From Rhizobium sp. R634 (GTDB taxonomy: Bacteria; Pseudomonadota; Alphaproteobacteria; Rhizobiales; Rhizobiaceae), in the NCBI RefSeq assembly GCF_002211305.1, contig NZ_LOKW01000001.1, positions 124,001-188,000 of the forward strand: a DNA stretch of 64,000 bases, read 5' to 3'. Below the pieces are notes generated by a model, which was not told where the DNA came from, searched no databases, and saw only the letters and a program-made list of their open reading frames with translations. How positions within the stretch are numbered: the stretch's first letter is position 1; each line of letters starts with the position of its first letter. Positions 54,384 through 63,880 of this stretch are shown here, piece by piece. Made by a program: the position numbers and the translations under genes.

Positions 54384-55883
54384 ATGGATTCCATTTCCTT
54401 TCTCATCGACGGCTTTGCGCTCGCGATCCAGCCTGCAAACCTGATCTATGCGGCGATCGGCGTGATGATCGGCACGGCCGTCGGCGTCCTGCCCGGCATC
54501 GGCCCGGCGCTTACCGTGGCGCTGCTCCTGCCCGTGACCTTCAAGCTCGATCCCGGCGGTTCGATCATCATGTTCGCCGGCATCTATTACGGTGGCATGT
54601 ATGGCGGCTCGACCACGGCGATCCTCTTGAACACGCCGGGCGAAAGTGCGTCCGTGGTGACCGCGCTCGAAGGCAACAAGATGGCCCGTTCCGGCCGGGG
54701 CGGCCCGGCGCTGGCGACCGCCGCCATAGGCTCCTTCGTCGCGGCGCTGATCGCGACGCTCGGGCTCGCCTTTCTGGCGCCGCTGCTGGTCAAGATTGCC
54801 GTGAAGTTCGGTCCTTGGGACTATTTCGGTCTGATGCTGATCGCCTTCGTCACGGTCTCGGCCACATTCGGTTCCTCGCCTATGCGGGGCCTGACGAGCC
54901 TTGCCTTCGGTCTCTGGCTCGGCCTCATGGGAATAGATCAGCTCACCGGCCAGGCCCGGCTGACCTTCGGCGTTCCCGAACTGCTCGACGGCGTAGAAGT
55001 GACGACGCTCGCCGTCGGCCTGTTTGCGATCGGCGAGGCGTTTTTCGTCGCCTCGCGCCATCTCCACAAGCCGGAGAAACCCATCCCCGTGAAGGGATCG
55101 ATCTGGATGACGAGGGAGGACTGGAAGCGCTCCTGGAAACCCTGGCTGCGCGGAACCTTCATCGGCTTTCCGATCGGCGCGCTGCCGGCCGGCGGCGCGG
55201 AAATTCCGACCTTCCTCAGCTATAATATCGAGCGGCAGCTGAGCCGGAAACCGGAAGAATTCGGCCAGGGCGCGATCGAAGGTGTCGCCGGGCCGGAGGC
55301 CGCCAACAATGCCTCGGCCGCCGGCACGCTCGTGCCGCTGCTGACGCTGGGGCTGCCGACCTCGGCGACAGCAGCGGTGATGCTCGCCGGCTTCCAGCAG
55401 TACAATATCCAGCCCGGCCCGCTGCTGTTCACCCAGCATGCCGATCTGGTCTGGGGCCTGGTGGCAAGCCTGTTCATCGCCAATGTCATGCTGCTGGTGC
55501 TCAACCTTCCCCTGGTCGGCATGTGGGTGCGGCTTCTGGCGATCCCCTTGCCGTGGCTCTATGCCGGCATTCTGGTCTTCGCGTCGATGGGAACGATCGC
55601 CGCCAATCCCTCCGTCGTCGAATTGCTGCTGCTGACGGGCTTCGGCATCGTCGGTTTTCTGATGCGGCGGTACGATTATCCCATCGCGCCGGCGGTCGTC
55701 GGGCTGATCCTCGGGCCGCTGGCCGACAATGCGTTGCGCCGTTCGCTGCAGATGAGCCTCGGCGATCCGATGATATTGCTCCAGCATCCGAGCTCGGCGA
55801 TCATGATCGCCATTGCGACGATTGCCCTGATCGCGCCTTTCCTCTTCCGTGGCTTGTCGCGCTTCCGGCAGGATGAGGATTGA
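54384..55883 (+). CDS. tctA: Tripartite tricarboxylate transporter large membrane protein (TctA)
   Basis: 499 residues, about twelve membrane segments. Duplicated TctA signatures: [20 protein letters not shown] near residue 34, and [20 protein letters not shown] near 263. Also [20 protein letters not shown] near 71. It starts 10 bases after tctB and its end is shared with the beginning of the GntR gene region. Confidence 0.9.
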   Translation: MDSISFLIDGFALAIQPANLIYAAIGVMIGTAVGVLPGIGPALTVALLLPVTFKLDPGGSIIMFAGIYYGGMYGGSTTAILLNTPGESASVVTALEGNKMARSGRGGPALATAAIGSFVAALIATLGLAFLAPLLVKIAVKFGPWDYFGLMLIAFVTVSATFGSSPMRGLTSLAFGLWLGLMGIDQLTGQARLTFGVPELLDGVEVTTLAVGLFAIGEAFFVASRHLHKPEKPIPVKGSIWMTREDWKRSWKPWLRGTFIGFPIGALPAGGAEIPTFLSYNIERQLSRKPEEFGQGAIEGVAGPEAANNASAAGTLVPLLTLGLPTSATAAVMLAGFQQYNIQPGPLLFTQHADLVWGLVASLFIANVMLLVLNLPLVGMWVRLLAIPLPWLYAGILVFASMGTIAANPSVVELLLLTGFGIVGFLMRRYDYPIAPAVVGLILGPLADNALRRSLQMSLGDPMILLQHPSSAIMIAIATIALIAPFLFRGLSRFRQDED

Positions 55884-55980
55884 CGTCGTGGCGCCGGTTG
55901 CGCGACATGCTGTGGATGATGTCGGGCAGCCGGGGCGCCTCGTTCCTGTTGTCGAATTGAAGAAGTGGCTCCGGACTTAC

Positions 55981-56865
55981 ATGGCAAGGAATAGCCTCTC
56001 ACCGCAGATCAGCACGAGCATTATCGAATTCGTGAAGAGCAACGGGATGCGCAAGGGCGAACATCTGCCGCTGCAGATGCTCGCCGATACGTTCCGCGTC
56101 TCCCGCGCGCCGATCATGAGCGCGCTGCGCAAGCTGGAGGAGCGCGGCATCGTCCGCGCCGAGCCCAATCGCGGATATTTCCTCGGCATGGATGGCAACG
56201 AGATCGAGGTGGCGAAGGCGGATGGCGACGAGCGGCCGGACGGCGACGAAGCGGTCTATTTCAAAATCGCCGAGGACCGGCTCTCCGGTGCCCTGCCCGA
56301 GCGGGTCAGTGAAAACGAACTCATGCGGATCTACGATCTGCCGCGCACCAAGCTCTTGAAAGTCCTACATCGCATCGCCGACGAAGGATGGATAGAACGC
56401 CTTCCCGGCAACGGATGGTCGTTCCGTCAGACGCTGACATCGAGGCAAAGCTACGAGGAAGGCTATGTCTTCCGTGCGGTGATCGAACAGCAGGCGATGC
56501 TGCTGCCGACATTCGAGCCTGACGAGGAGGGCTTCCGCAAGGCGCGGGAGACGCAGACGGCGTTGCGCGACGGCGGATACGAAACCTGGTCGCGCGCCGA
56601 GATATTCAAAGCCAACAATGATTTCCATGAAATGCTCGTCGCTTGCTCGAAAAACGAGTTCTTCCTGGATTCCCTGAAGCGTATCAACAGGTTGCGGCGA
56701 CTGGTCGAATACCACATCACCATCGACAGAAGCCGCCTGCCGCGGCAGACGGCGGAACATCTGCATATCCTCGACATGCTCGAAAGCGACAGGCGCAGCG
56801 AAGCGGCGGCGTTTCTCTACACCCACATCATGGGCGCCGGGCGCATCAAGGCGCCCAAGGTCTAG
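55981..56865 (+). CDS. GntR-type regulator with two winged-helix domains and an FCD domain
   Basis: 294 residues from the ATG at 55981; the frame is open further upstream to 55849 (ATG at 55873) and no clear ribosome site settles it. First winged HTH about 6-65 (PLQMLADTFRVSRAPIMSALRKLEERGIV), second about 90-150 (VSENELMRIYDLPRTKLLKVLHRIADEGWIERLPGNGW), then an FCD effector domain (FKANNDFHEMLVACSKNEFF, EHLHILDML). The duplicated DNA-binding unit is unusual for GntR proteins. It lies between tctCBA and the aconitase gene, each preceded by the same palindromic element. Confidence 0.8.
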   Translation: MARNSLSPQISTSIIEFVKSNGMRKGEHLPLQMLADTFRVSRAPIMSALRKLEERGIVRAEPNRGYFLGMDGNEIEVAKADGDERPDGDEAVYFKIAEDRLSGALPERVSENELMRIYDLPRTKLLKVLHRIADEGWIERLPGNGWSFRQTLTSRQSYEEGYVFRAVIEQQAMLLPTFEPDEEGFRKARETQTALRDGGYETWSRAEIFKANNDFHEMLVACSKNEFFLDSLKRINRLRRLVEYHITIDRSRLPRQTAEHLHILDMLESDRRSEAAAFLYTHIMGAGRIKAPKV

Positions 56866-56923
56866 TTCACGAGGTTCTCAGCAATTCGACTACGGAACGC
56901 GGTGAGGCGATGGCAATGTCAAA

Positions 56924-56949
56924 TTACATTTTATAATTATATAATGTAA
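56924..56949. promoter_or_regulatory. AT-rich palindromic operator before the aconitase gene (copy 2)
   Basis: A 26-base element of the form TTACATT-T-TATAATTATA-T-AATGTAA, symmetric except for one T-T pair. It shares TTTTATAATTATATAATG (56929-56946) exactly with the element before tctC. It lies about 30 bases before the aconitase start. Confidence 0.7.
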
Positions 56950-56979
56950 ACAAATGCGGATAGGATGCGGGAAGTGACG

Positions 56980-59586
56980 ATGATCTCCAAAATGACGATC
57001 GACGGGAGGGAGTATGATTTCATCGACCTGCCCAAGGCAGCCGGCGACGAACTCGCACGCCTTCCCTACATCCATCGCATCCTGCTGGAAAACGTGCTTC
57101 GCACGGCGGGGCAAGATGCCGGGAGGGCGCAAGCCGCGATCCTCGGGTGGCTCGATACCGGCACCAGCGATCTGGAAATCCCGTTCCTGCCCAACCGCGT
57201 TCTGATGCACGACACCACTTGCGGCCCGGCCCTCGTCGATATTGCCGGTATGCGTTCGGCCTTGGCCGAAGCCGGCGCCGATCCGGCGCGGCTCAATCCG
57301 GTCGTGCGCGTCGACGTCTCCACCGATCATTCGGTGGCGGTCGATTTCTTCGGCGGCGCCGGTTCGCTCTCCCGCAACATGGCGCGCGAATTCGAGCGCA
57401 ACGCCGAGCGCTACCGCTTCATGAAATGGGCGACGAATACCCTCTCGGACTTCCACGTCCATCCGCCCGGCACCGGCATTATGCACACGCTGAACCTCGA
57501 AAGGCTGGCGACCGTGGTGAGCGTCATCTCCCGGGGCGGCAGGACCTGGATTGCGCCCGATACGCTGATCGGCACCGACAGCCACACGCCGATGATCAAC
57601 GGCATCGGGGTGCTGGCCTGGGGCGTGGGCGGATTGGAGGCCGAAAGCGTTTTCTTCGGCAAGCCGGTCGCGCTTCGCGTACCCGATGTGGTCGGCGTGC
57701 GGCTGTCGGGCGCATTGAAGGACGGCGTGCTGGCGACCGATCTTGCGCTCGTCGTCACTCACACCCTTCGCAAGATCGATCTTCAGGACAAATATGTCGA
57801 ATTCTTCGGGCCAGGCGTGTCGGCGCTGACGGCAGGCGACCGGGCTGTTGTCGCGAACATGACGCCGGAATTCGGCGGCAATAGCGGCTATTTCCCCATC
57901 GACGGCAATACGCTCGCCTATCTCCGCGCCACCGGCCGGACAGAGGCGCAGATCCGCCTGGTCGAGACCTACTGTCGCCGTGCCGGCCTCTGGTTCGATC
58001 CGGATGCTGCGCCGCGCTACACGAGCATCGTCGAGATTGACCTGTCGCTCGTCGAGCCCAGCCTCGCGGGCCCGGCGCGGCCGCAGGACCGGCTGGCCGC
58101 GAGCGCGACCAAAGCGGCGATCGCCCCGATGAAAAAGGCCTCGGCGCCCGCCGCCGGCGGTCCGAACGACGGCGCGGTCGCCATCGCCGCGATCACCAGC
58201 TGCACCAATACATCCGATCCGAGACTGGTCGTCGCCGCCGGCCTGCTTGCCCGCAAGGCAAGAGCCTACGGCCTGCGCCCGCCGTATTGGGTCAAGACCT
58301 CGCTTGCGCCGGGCTCGCCGACGGCCGAACGCTATCTCCGGCGCTCGGGGCTGCTTGACGACCTGGAGGCGGTCGGTTTCGGCATCGTCGGCTATGGCTG
58401 CACGACATGCATCGGCAATTCGGGGCCGTTGACCGAGCCGGTCTCCACGGCGATGGCCGAGCGCGGCATCCTGCCGGTCGCGGTTCTCTCGGGAAACCGG
58501 AATTTTCCGGGCCGGGTCCATCCGCAGCTCGAGGCGGGCTTTCTGGCCTCGCCGCCGATGGTGATCGCTTTCGCGCTCGCCGGCACGGTCGAACTCGATA
58601 TCATGAACGATGTCATCGGTCATTCCGGGGCCGGCGAGCCGGTCACATTGTCGATGCTCTGGCCTGAGAGTTTCGAGATCGACGACGCCCTCGTTTCGGC
58701 GTCGGACCCTGACGACTTCACGCCGGCCTATGACGAGGCGGAAGCCAGCCGGATCTGGCGGGAGCTCGAAGCTCCTGAAACCACGATCTTTCCCTGGGAC
58801 GAGGCTTCGACCTATATTCGCAGGCCCCCCTTCGCCGGTGCCGGCAAGGGAAGCATGCTCGGAACCTATGCGGCGCGGCCCCTGCTCGCGCTCGGCGACG
58901 ACATCACCACCGACCATATTTCGCCGGCCGGCGCCATTCCCGCCGCCAGCGAGACGGGCCGATATCTGATCGGCATGGGCGACAGCCCGACGGATCTGAA
59001 TGTCTATGCCTCCCGGCGCGGCAATTGGGAGGCCATGGTCCGCGGTCTCTTCACCAACCGGACGGTCCGCAACATGTTGGGGGATGAGATCCCTGCCGGC
59101 TCCACGATCCATTGGCCGTCGCAAGAAATCCTGCCCCTGTGGAAGGCGGCGGAGCGATATGCGGCCGAGCGGCAGCCGGTGGTGATCGTCGCCGGTGAAA
59201 GATACGGCATGGGCTCGTCGCGCGACTGGGCGGCGAAAGGCGCGTCGCTGCTCGGCGTGCGCGCCGTGCTGGCGCAAAGCTTCGAGCGGATCCATCGCTC
59301 CAATCTCATCGGCATGGGAATATTACCGCTGCGGCTGCCGTCCGGATACGAGCCGGCTTCCCTGAAGCTCACGGCCGGCGATGTCATCGAGATCGCGGCG
59401 GAAGATCACCTCGTCGCGCCACGCTCTCCCGTCCGCGTGGCTATCCGGCGGGCCGGCGGCGATCGGATCTCGTTTGCGGCAGCCGCCGCCATCGAGACGA
59501 TGGCCGAGGTCGAAACGCTCAAAGCCGGAGGAATTCTGCCGCTGATATTGCGGGATATCATGACGGCTGGCGAAGAGCGGCGATGA
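56980..59586 (+). CDS. acnA: Aconitate hydratase (AcnA/AcnD type), tricarboxylate-linked paralogue
   Basis: 868 residues. Iron-sulfur ligands are in SCTNTSDPRLV (near residue 410) and GYGCTTCIGNSG (near 475); substrate motifs include TDSHTPMINGIGVLAWGVGG near 205 and YGMGSSRDWAAKGASLLG near 745. The ATG at 56980 follows GGGAAG; an ATG at 56965 has no site. Some acn homologues act on 2-methylcitrate or trans-aconitate. Control by the operator shared with tctC suggests it handles imported tricarboxylates. Its 3' end overlaps the convergent sigma gene by 29 bases. Confidence 0.88.
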   Translation: MISKMTIDGREYDFIDLPKAAGDELARLPYIHRILLENVLRTAGQDAGRAQAAILGWLDTGTSDLEIPFLPNRVLMHDTTCGPALVDIAGMRSALAEAGADPARLNPVVRVDVSTDHSVAVDFFGGAGSLSRNMAREFERNAERYRFMKWATNTLSDFHVHPPGTGIMHTLNLERLATVVSVISRGGRTWIAPDTLIGTDSHTPMINGIGVLAWGVGGLEAESVFFGKPVALRVPDVVGVRLSGALKDGVLATDLALVVTHTLRKIDLQDKYVEFFGPGVSALTAGDRAVVANMTPEFGGNSGYFPIDGNTLAYLRATGRTEAQIRLVETYCRRAGLWFDPDAAPRYTSIVEIDLSLVEPSLAGPARPQDRLAASATKAAIAPMKKASAPAAGGPNDGAVAIAAITSCTNTSDPRLVVAAGLLARKARAYGLRPPYWVKTSLAPGSPTAERYLRRSGLLDDLEAVGFGIVGYGCTTCIGNSGPLTEPVSTAMAERGILPVAVLSGNRNFPGRVHPQLEAGFLASPPMVIAFALAGTVELDIMNDVIGHSGAGEPVTLSMLWPESFEIDDALVSASDPDDFTPAYDEAEASRIWRELEAPETTIFPWDEASTYIRRPPFAGAGKGSMLGTYAARPLLALGDDITTDHISPAGAIPAASETGRYLIGMGDSPTDLNVYASRRGNWEAMVRGLFTNRTVRNMLGDEIPAGSTIHWPSQEILPLWKAAERYAAERQPVVIVAGERYGMGSSRDWAAKGASLLGVRAVLAQSFERIHRSNLIGMGILPLRLPSGYEPASLKLTAGDVIEIAAEDHLVAPRSPVRVAIRRAGGDRISFAAAAAIETMAEVETLKAGGILPLILRDIMTAGEERR

Positions 59587-60268
59587 CGCGGTCGGCCATG
59601 AAAGCGCAGCGGGCGCCATCGAAAGGGAACAGCGCCGAGAAGGCGCCGGAGAGCCGTTTTTCGATCGACTGGCGCATCATCCGGCGCGCCCGGTGCAGCC
59701 GGGTCTTGGCGGTTTCGGGCCTTATGCCGAGATAGGATGCGGCCTCGTCGGTGCTCATGCCCTCGACATCCCGCAGCACGAAGATGGCGCGAAAGTCATC
59801 CGGGAGCTCGTCTACCGCGTTTTCCAGGAGATGCCGCGCCTGGCTTCGCGACAGCTCAGTTTCCGGGTCGGCCGCCGGCAGGGAGGATGGAAACTGCAAT
59901 AGCTGGCCGCCCGGCGACGTCGTCTGCATGTCGATTTCCTCAAGCCCGGTGGTGTTTTTCCGCGCTCGCACCCGGCCGAGCGCCTCGTTGAGCGCAATCC
60001 GGGTCAGCCATGTCGAAAGCTCGGCCTCCCCCCGGAACGCAGCCAGATTGGTAAAAGCTTTGACGTAGGCGGCCTGCACGACATCCTCCGCCTCCGCATC
60101 GTTGCGAATGACGGCGCGCGCGGTGCGGAACAGGCGACGATTGTGGCGCTGGACCAAGGCGCGGATGGCGGACTCATCACCCGTCTTCGCAAGCGAGACG
60201 AGATCGACATCGGAAAGCGTCGATATGTCAGGCCGGTGTTGCGGGGCCGGAACCGGAATGGCTGTCAT
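59558..60268 (-). CDS. ECF (extracytoplasmic function) sigma factor
   Basis: 236 residues. Sigma region 2 (DAEAEDVVQAAYVKAFTNL near residue 57) and region 4 (DELPDDFRAIFVLRDVEGMSTDEAASYLGIRPETAKTRLHRARRMM near 154). No anti-sigma gene was recognised beside it. A C-terminal extension of about 35 residues follows region 4. Likely transcribed with the cupredoxin and DUF4142 genes upstream. Confidence 0.88.
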   Translation of the reverse strand: MTAIPVPAPQHRPDISTLSDVDLVSLAKTGDESAIRALVQRHNRRLFRTARAVIRNDAEAEDVVQAAYVKAFTNLAAFRGEAELSTWLTRIALNEALGRVRARKNTTGLEEIDMQTTSPGGQLLQFPSSLPAADPETELSRSQARHLLENAVDELPDDFRAIFVLRDVEGMSTDEAASYLGIRPETAKTRLHRARRMMRQSIEKRLSGAFSALFPFDGARCAFMADRVIAALRQPS

Positions 60269-60302
60269 GGAAACTACGCCTGCTGCTTTGTCGTTCCTTC
60301 GG

Positions 60303-60321
60303 AGTCCGGCCTAAGGCCGGA
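60303..60321 (-). terminator. Hairpin overlapping the cupredoxin stop codon
   Basis: 8-bp perfect stem GTCCGGCC/GGCCGGAC (60303-60310 with 60314-60321) with a TAA loop that overlaps the cupredoxin stop. No T-run follows, so it may only reduce read-through into the sigma gene. Confidence 0.4.
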
Positions 60322-60625
60322 CCTCCAGTTTGCCCGTCATGGCGGGATGAAAGCGGCAATAAAAATCGACCGCTCCCGCTTGGCTGATCGTCATGCGGCC
60401 TTCCGATTTCGGCGGCAGGTCGATATCGAAGCTTTTGTCGCGGGCCGTTGCCGTATGCCGGAATATATCATCGTTTCGCCAGACGATCACGTCGCCGACT
60501 TTGAGCCCGGCGGGCGGCGGGCCGAATTTCATGCCTGATATGGTGACCTGATAGTCCGCCGCCGGGGCAGCGTCCGCCCAAAGCAGGGCGGAGAACAGCA
60601 GCAGCGATTTCATCAGCGAGATCAT
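60311..60625 (-). CDS. Cupredoxin (plastocyanin/amicyanin-like copper protein)
   Basis: 104 residues; signal peptide MISLMKSLLLFSALLWADAA. The type 1 copper ligands can be placed as His in FRHTAT, Cys and His in FYCRFHP, and Met in PAMTG. Periplasmic electron carrier or copper-binding protein; it lies 7 bases after the DUF4142 gene and before the ECF sigma gene. Confidence 0.85.
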   Translation of the reverse strand: MISLMKSLLLFSALLWADAAPAADYQVTISGMKFGPPPAGLKVGDVIVWRNDDIFRHTATARDKSFDIDLPPKSEGRMTISQAGAVDFYCRFHPAMTGKLEVRP

Positions 60626-60632
60626 CGCCGGC

Positions 60633-61154
60633 CTACTTCATCGTCGAAGCAAGATGTTCGGCATGCATCTGGTGCTGTTTGAACAGGGCCAGGCCCGTTT
60701 CCAGAAGCGACTTCAACTCCTTGTTCTGAGCCGAAGGGATCAGCACCTTGGCAAGCGCATCATTGACCGACTTATGATAGGCGACCTCGTTTTCGACATA
60801 GGCCTTGTCGAATGCCGCGCCGTCGAGCGCGTCGAGCCTCGTCAGTTCCTTGCTCGCCTGGCTCGACAGCGACTGGCTGATGGCATTGTCCTCAGGCGTT
60901 ACCTTCAGCGTCTTGACGAGGGCGAGCGCCTGGTCGTTGACGGCCTTGTGGTCGCGCTCCATGGTCTTGGCGAATTCGATGACGTCGGCATTCTTGCTTT
61001 TCTTCAACGCCTGCTCCGCGGCGGTGACGTCGATCTGGCCGGCCGTATAGGCGATATGCGCAATCTGAGGATCGGTCGGCTTGGCATCGGCGGCAAGCGA
61101 AGCCGTGCCGAGCGAGACCGCAAGCAGGGCTGCGCCGAGAATTTGTTTCAACAT
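60633..61154 (-). CDS. DUF4142 ferritin-like periplasmic protein
   Basis: 173 residues; signal peptide LKQILGAALLAVSLGTASLAADA. Helical DUF4142 pattern: IAHIAYTAGQIDVTAAEQALKKSKNADVIEFAKTMERDHKAVNDQ, then VAYHKSVNDALAKVLIP and a C-terminal HQMHAEHL. Function of the family is poorly known; it often accompanies ECF sigma and stress genes. The ATG at 61154 follows GGGAG. Confidence 0.85.
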   Translation of the reverse strand: MLKQILGAALLAVSLGTASLAADAKPTDPQIAHIAYTAGQIDVTAAEQALKKSKNADVIEFAKTMERDHKAVNDQALALVKTLKVTPEDNAISQSLSSQASKELTRLDALDGAAFDKAYVENEVAYHKSVNDALAKVLIPSAQNKELKSLLETGLALFKQHQMHAEHLASTMK

Positions 61155-61281
61155 GATCTGTCTCCCTTATGTCATAGGACGGAACGTCTCCCAGCAGCGG
61201 TGGTGCGCTTGGGAAGCGAGCGTTGGATGCAGATCGGATCAAAAGGTTCCCGGATATTTTGGCCTCGGCAAAAATGGCTCG

Positions 61282-61629
61282 TCAGCGCTTGCCGATGAAA
61301 TGCCGAAGCACGATCGCGTGGTTGTGGTCCGCGTCTTTCGCCGCATAGAGAAGCGTTGCCGTCGATTTCCCGATATGCCGTATAAGGTCTTCCACGGCCG
61401 ACGAATTCTCTTCGAGTTCGTCGCGGTAGCGGCGCTGGAACTCGGTCCATTTGGCGGGATCATGGCCGAACCATCGGCGTAGCGCCGGGCTCGGGGCGAT
61501 ATCCTTCAGCCAGATATCGATCGCCGCATCCTGCTTGCTCAGCCCGTGCGGCCAAAGCCTGTCGACAAGGATGCGCGTGCCGTCCTTGTCGTCCTTCGGC
61601 TCGTAGATCCGTTTGATGTGCAAGGCCAT
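61282..61629 (-). CDS. DUF488 family protein
   Basis: 115 residues from the ATG at 61629; upstream codons to 61746 have no ribosome site. Family markers are IKRIYEPKDDKDGTRILVDRLWPHGLSKQDA, WLKDIAPSPALRRWFGHDPAKW and LLYAAKDADHNHAIVLRHF. The family is widespread and of unknown function. It stands alone, 127 bases upstream of the DUF4142 gene on the same strand. Confidence 0.87.
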   Translation of the reverse strand: MALHIKRIYEPKDDKDGTRILVDRLWPHGLSKQDAAIDIWLKDIAPSPALRRWFGHDPAKWTEFQRRYRDELEENSSAVEDLIRHIGKSTATLLYAAKDADHNHAIVLRHFIGKR

Positions 61630-61833
61630 TCGATCATCCGCCTTGTTCGGAAAGCTCGTTCCCGACGAACAACTCGGCTGAGGATTTAGTTCCGCCGCAG
61701 ACAATGGTTGCCAATTAGCCACAGCGGTGCGCCTCTGAACTGTCACAATTGATTTTTCGCGTGCAACTGGTATTGCTCGGTCATCTGCCGCTGATATTTT
61801 CCGATTCTCTCAACATTGCCAAAAGGATACGTG

Positions 61834-62973
61834 ATGCGAAAGTTGGCGCCGTTCATCCTTGTCGCGGTTCTCAGTGCCTGCGCCCGGCCATCGGATGGCC
61901 CAACTGCTGGTGGTTTTTACAACGCCACGTCGCCGCAAACCAACGAGCGCATTCCGGTTGTACGGCTTTCGGAGGCGCCGATGGGGCCGGTTTCCGCCAC
62001 ACCGCTCGCCTATGCCTCTACCGATCCGGGCCTCAGCGCCATGCGCTCGAGCGGATTTGCCGATACGCGGCTCAGGCGCGGCGACGTCATCGAGGTGACG
62101 ATCCTCGATCCCGGCGAGGACGGGCTTTTCTCTTCGACCGAGAGCAAGACCCTCAATCTCGGCCGCTTCACCGTCGATTCGACAGGCAATGTGACGCTTC
62201 CCTTCGTCGGCAAGCAGCGGGTCGTGGACTCCTCGACCGAGGCCCTGCAGACGCGCATCGTTACCGGCCTGAAGGGTTCCGCCGTCAATCCGCAGGCAGT
62301 CGTCACGGTGGTCGACAGGCCCTCCAGCGGCGTCACCGTCAATGGCGACGTGCGTTCCGCCGGCCGTTTCCCGCTGACCGCACGCAAGGAGCGCGTGCTC
62401 GATGCGGTCGCGCTTGCCGGCGGCGCATCTTCCGCGCCGGGCTCGGCGACCGTCACGCTGATGCGCGGCAAGCAGCGCGCCACCGTGCCGCTGCAGCGCG
62501 TCATCGACGACAGCAAGCAGAATGTCTACCTGCTGCCGGATGATCAGATCTACATCGACAAGGATTCGCCGACCTTCACCGCCTTCGGCGCCTTCAAGAG
62601 CGTCGGTGAGTTCGAATTCGAGCCAGGCAGGCTGACGCTGGCCCAGGCACTCGGCCGCGCCGGCGGCCTGCTCGACGACCGGGCCGATGCGAGCAATTTC
62701 TACGTACTGCGCAACCAGCCGGTCTATACCCAGGTCGCGGTGGCGAATGCCAAGACGGCAGCCCCGGTCGTGGTCAGCAGCAAGCCGGCGATCTACCGCG
62801 TCAACATGAAGGACGTTTCCAATCTAGCGCTGATGCAGCGGTTCCAGATGATGGACGGCGATATCATCTACGCCAGCAATGCCGGCTTGGTGGACTTCGC
62901 GAAGTTCTTCAACGTCTACCAGAAGAGCGCGCCGACGGCCGCAGCACCGATCCCCAATTCGAGCGGCAACTAA
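61834..62973 (+). CDS. Polysaccharide export outer-membrane lipoprotein (Wza/OMA type)
   Basis: 379 residues from the ATG at 61834 (AAGGATACGTG upstream). Lipobox LSAC (VAVLSACARP) near residue 15 shows outer-membrane lipidation. Poly_export domain GDVIEVTILDPGED near 92 and LPFVGKQRV near 125, then two SLBB-like blocks (VTVNGDVRSAGRFPLTARKERVLDAVALAGG; TAFGAFKSVGEFEFEPGRLTLAQALGRAGG). It would form the outer-membrane pore of a capsule/exopolysaccharide exporter. No partner genes lie within the window. Confidence 0.9.
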   Translation: MRKLAPFILVAVLSACARPSDGPTAGGFYNATSPQTNERIPVVRLSEAPMGPVSATPLAYASTDPGLSAMRSSGFADTRLRRGDVIEVTILDPGEDGLFSSTESKTLNLGRFTVDSTGNVTLPFVGKQRVVDSSTEALQTRIVTGLKGSAVNPQAVVTVVDRPSSGVTVNGDVRSAGRFPLTARKERVLDAVALAGGASSAPGSATVTLMRGKQRATVPLQRVIDDSKQNVYLLPDDQIYIDKDSPTFTAFGAFKSVGEFEFEPGRLTLAQALGRAGGLLDDRADASNFYVLRNQPVYTQVAVANAKTAAPVVVSSKPAIYRVNMKDVSNLALMQRFQMMDGDIIYASNAGLVDFAKFFNVYQKSAPTAAAPIPNSSGN

Positions 62974-62989
62974 TTATCGACAGCAGATT

Positions 62990-63880
62990 TCAGAGGCCGC
63001 CGAGCAGATGCAAGGCGGCCTCTGCATTTTCCGGCCTGTCTTGCGGGTTCGGCTGGGAAAGACGGATGGCCAAAGCTTCCAACTTTTCGTCGCGCTCCGC
63101 GCTGCAATGGCTGAGCAGCAGGGCCAGCAGACGCCCGGCCACGTAAAGATCGGATCGCCCGTCGAGCGGCCCGCCGGCCGTCTGTTCCGGCGATGCGAAA
63201 TCCGGCTGGCCGGCAAAGGCGAGATCGAACTCTTCGTGCCGGCATCCGGCTTTCAGCGCGATGCCGAAATCGGCGATCTTCAGATGCGCGAGGTTGCCAT
63301 CGAACAGAAGGTTGAGCGGCGACAGGTCGCAATGTACGAGGCCGGCGGCGTGGATGGCCTTGAGGCCGGAAAGCACCGAAGTCATCACCTCAGTGATTTC
63401 GCGCGGGGATAGCGGCCTTTCCTGCAGAAGATCCGCGAGCCGCTTCCCGCGCCATTCCATGACAAGGGCAGGCCTCCCGTCGGCAAGGCGCAGGACGGTT
63501 TGTGTCGCGGCAATATGGGGATGGCGGAGCGCCATGCCGATCTCGGCCTCGCGCAGCATGAGTTTTCTCAGCACGGGGTCGTCGGCGTGGTCGGGCCGCG
63601 GCATCTTGATGGCGTGAAGCGTTCCGAGATCGCGAAGGCGGGCGCGATAGACCTGGGTCGCCGCGCCGTCATGAACCAGCGCCTCCAGCACGAAACTGTT
63701 GGCGATGATCGCGGGATCGGCAGCGCCGAGACGAGCCTCGCCGCGATCGAGCGCATCCCGAACCCTGTCTATCAGCATCTTCCTGATATCGGGCGAATGG
63801 GCATGGCCGTTCAGCGCCTGCCAGAGATGCGAAAAGCGGCGGGCGATTTCCTCGAAACCCGCGGGATGATCATCCGCCAT
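62990..63880 (-). CDS. Serine/threonine protein kinase (PpkA/ImpN-like)
   Basis: 296 residues with a eukaryotic-type kinase domain from about residue 60. The ATP lysine is in LHAIKMPRP, the catalytic loop reads HCDLSPLNLLF (Cys in place of the Arg of HRD), the metal loop DFGIALK, and ASPEQ resembles the APE motif. No membrane segment or PASTA repeats. Its ATG overlaps the 3' end of a PP2C phosphatase gene by 11 bases. A kinase-phosphatase pair like this ends the imp (type VI secretion) operon of R. leguminosarum, so the window may touch such a cluster. Confidence 0.8.
   Translation of the reverse strand: MADDHPAGFEEIARRFSHLWQALNGHAHSPDIRKMLIDRVRDALDRGEARLGAADPAIIANSFVLEALVHDGAATQVYRARLRDLGTLHAIKMPRPDHADDPVLRKLMLREAEIGMALRHPHIAATQTVLRLADGRPALVMEWRGKRLADLLQERPLSPREITEVMTSVLSGLKAIHAAGLVHCDLSPLNLLFDGNLAHLKIADFGIALKAGCRHEEFDLAFAGQPDFASPEQTAGGPLDGRSDLYVAGRLLALLLSHCSAERDEKLEALAIRLSQPNPQDRPENAEAALHLLGGL

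Noticed and set aside
61155..61281. A GGGAACC box near 61245 as an ECF sigma promoter for the DUF4142 operon
   Set aside because: No matching -10 lies at 16-17 bases, so self-regulation by the ECF sigma factor could not be supported.
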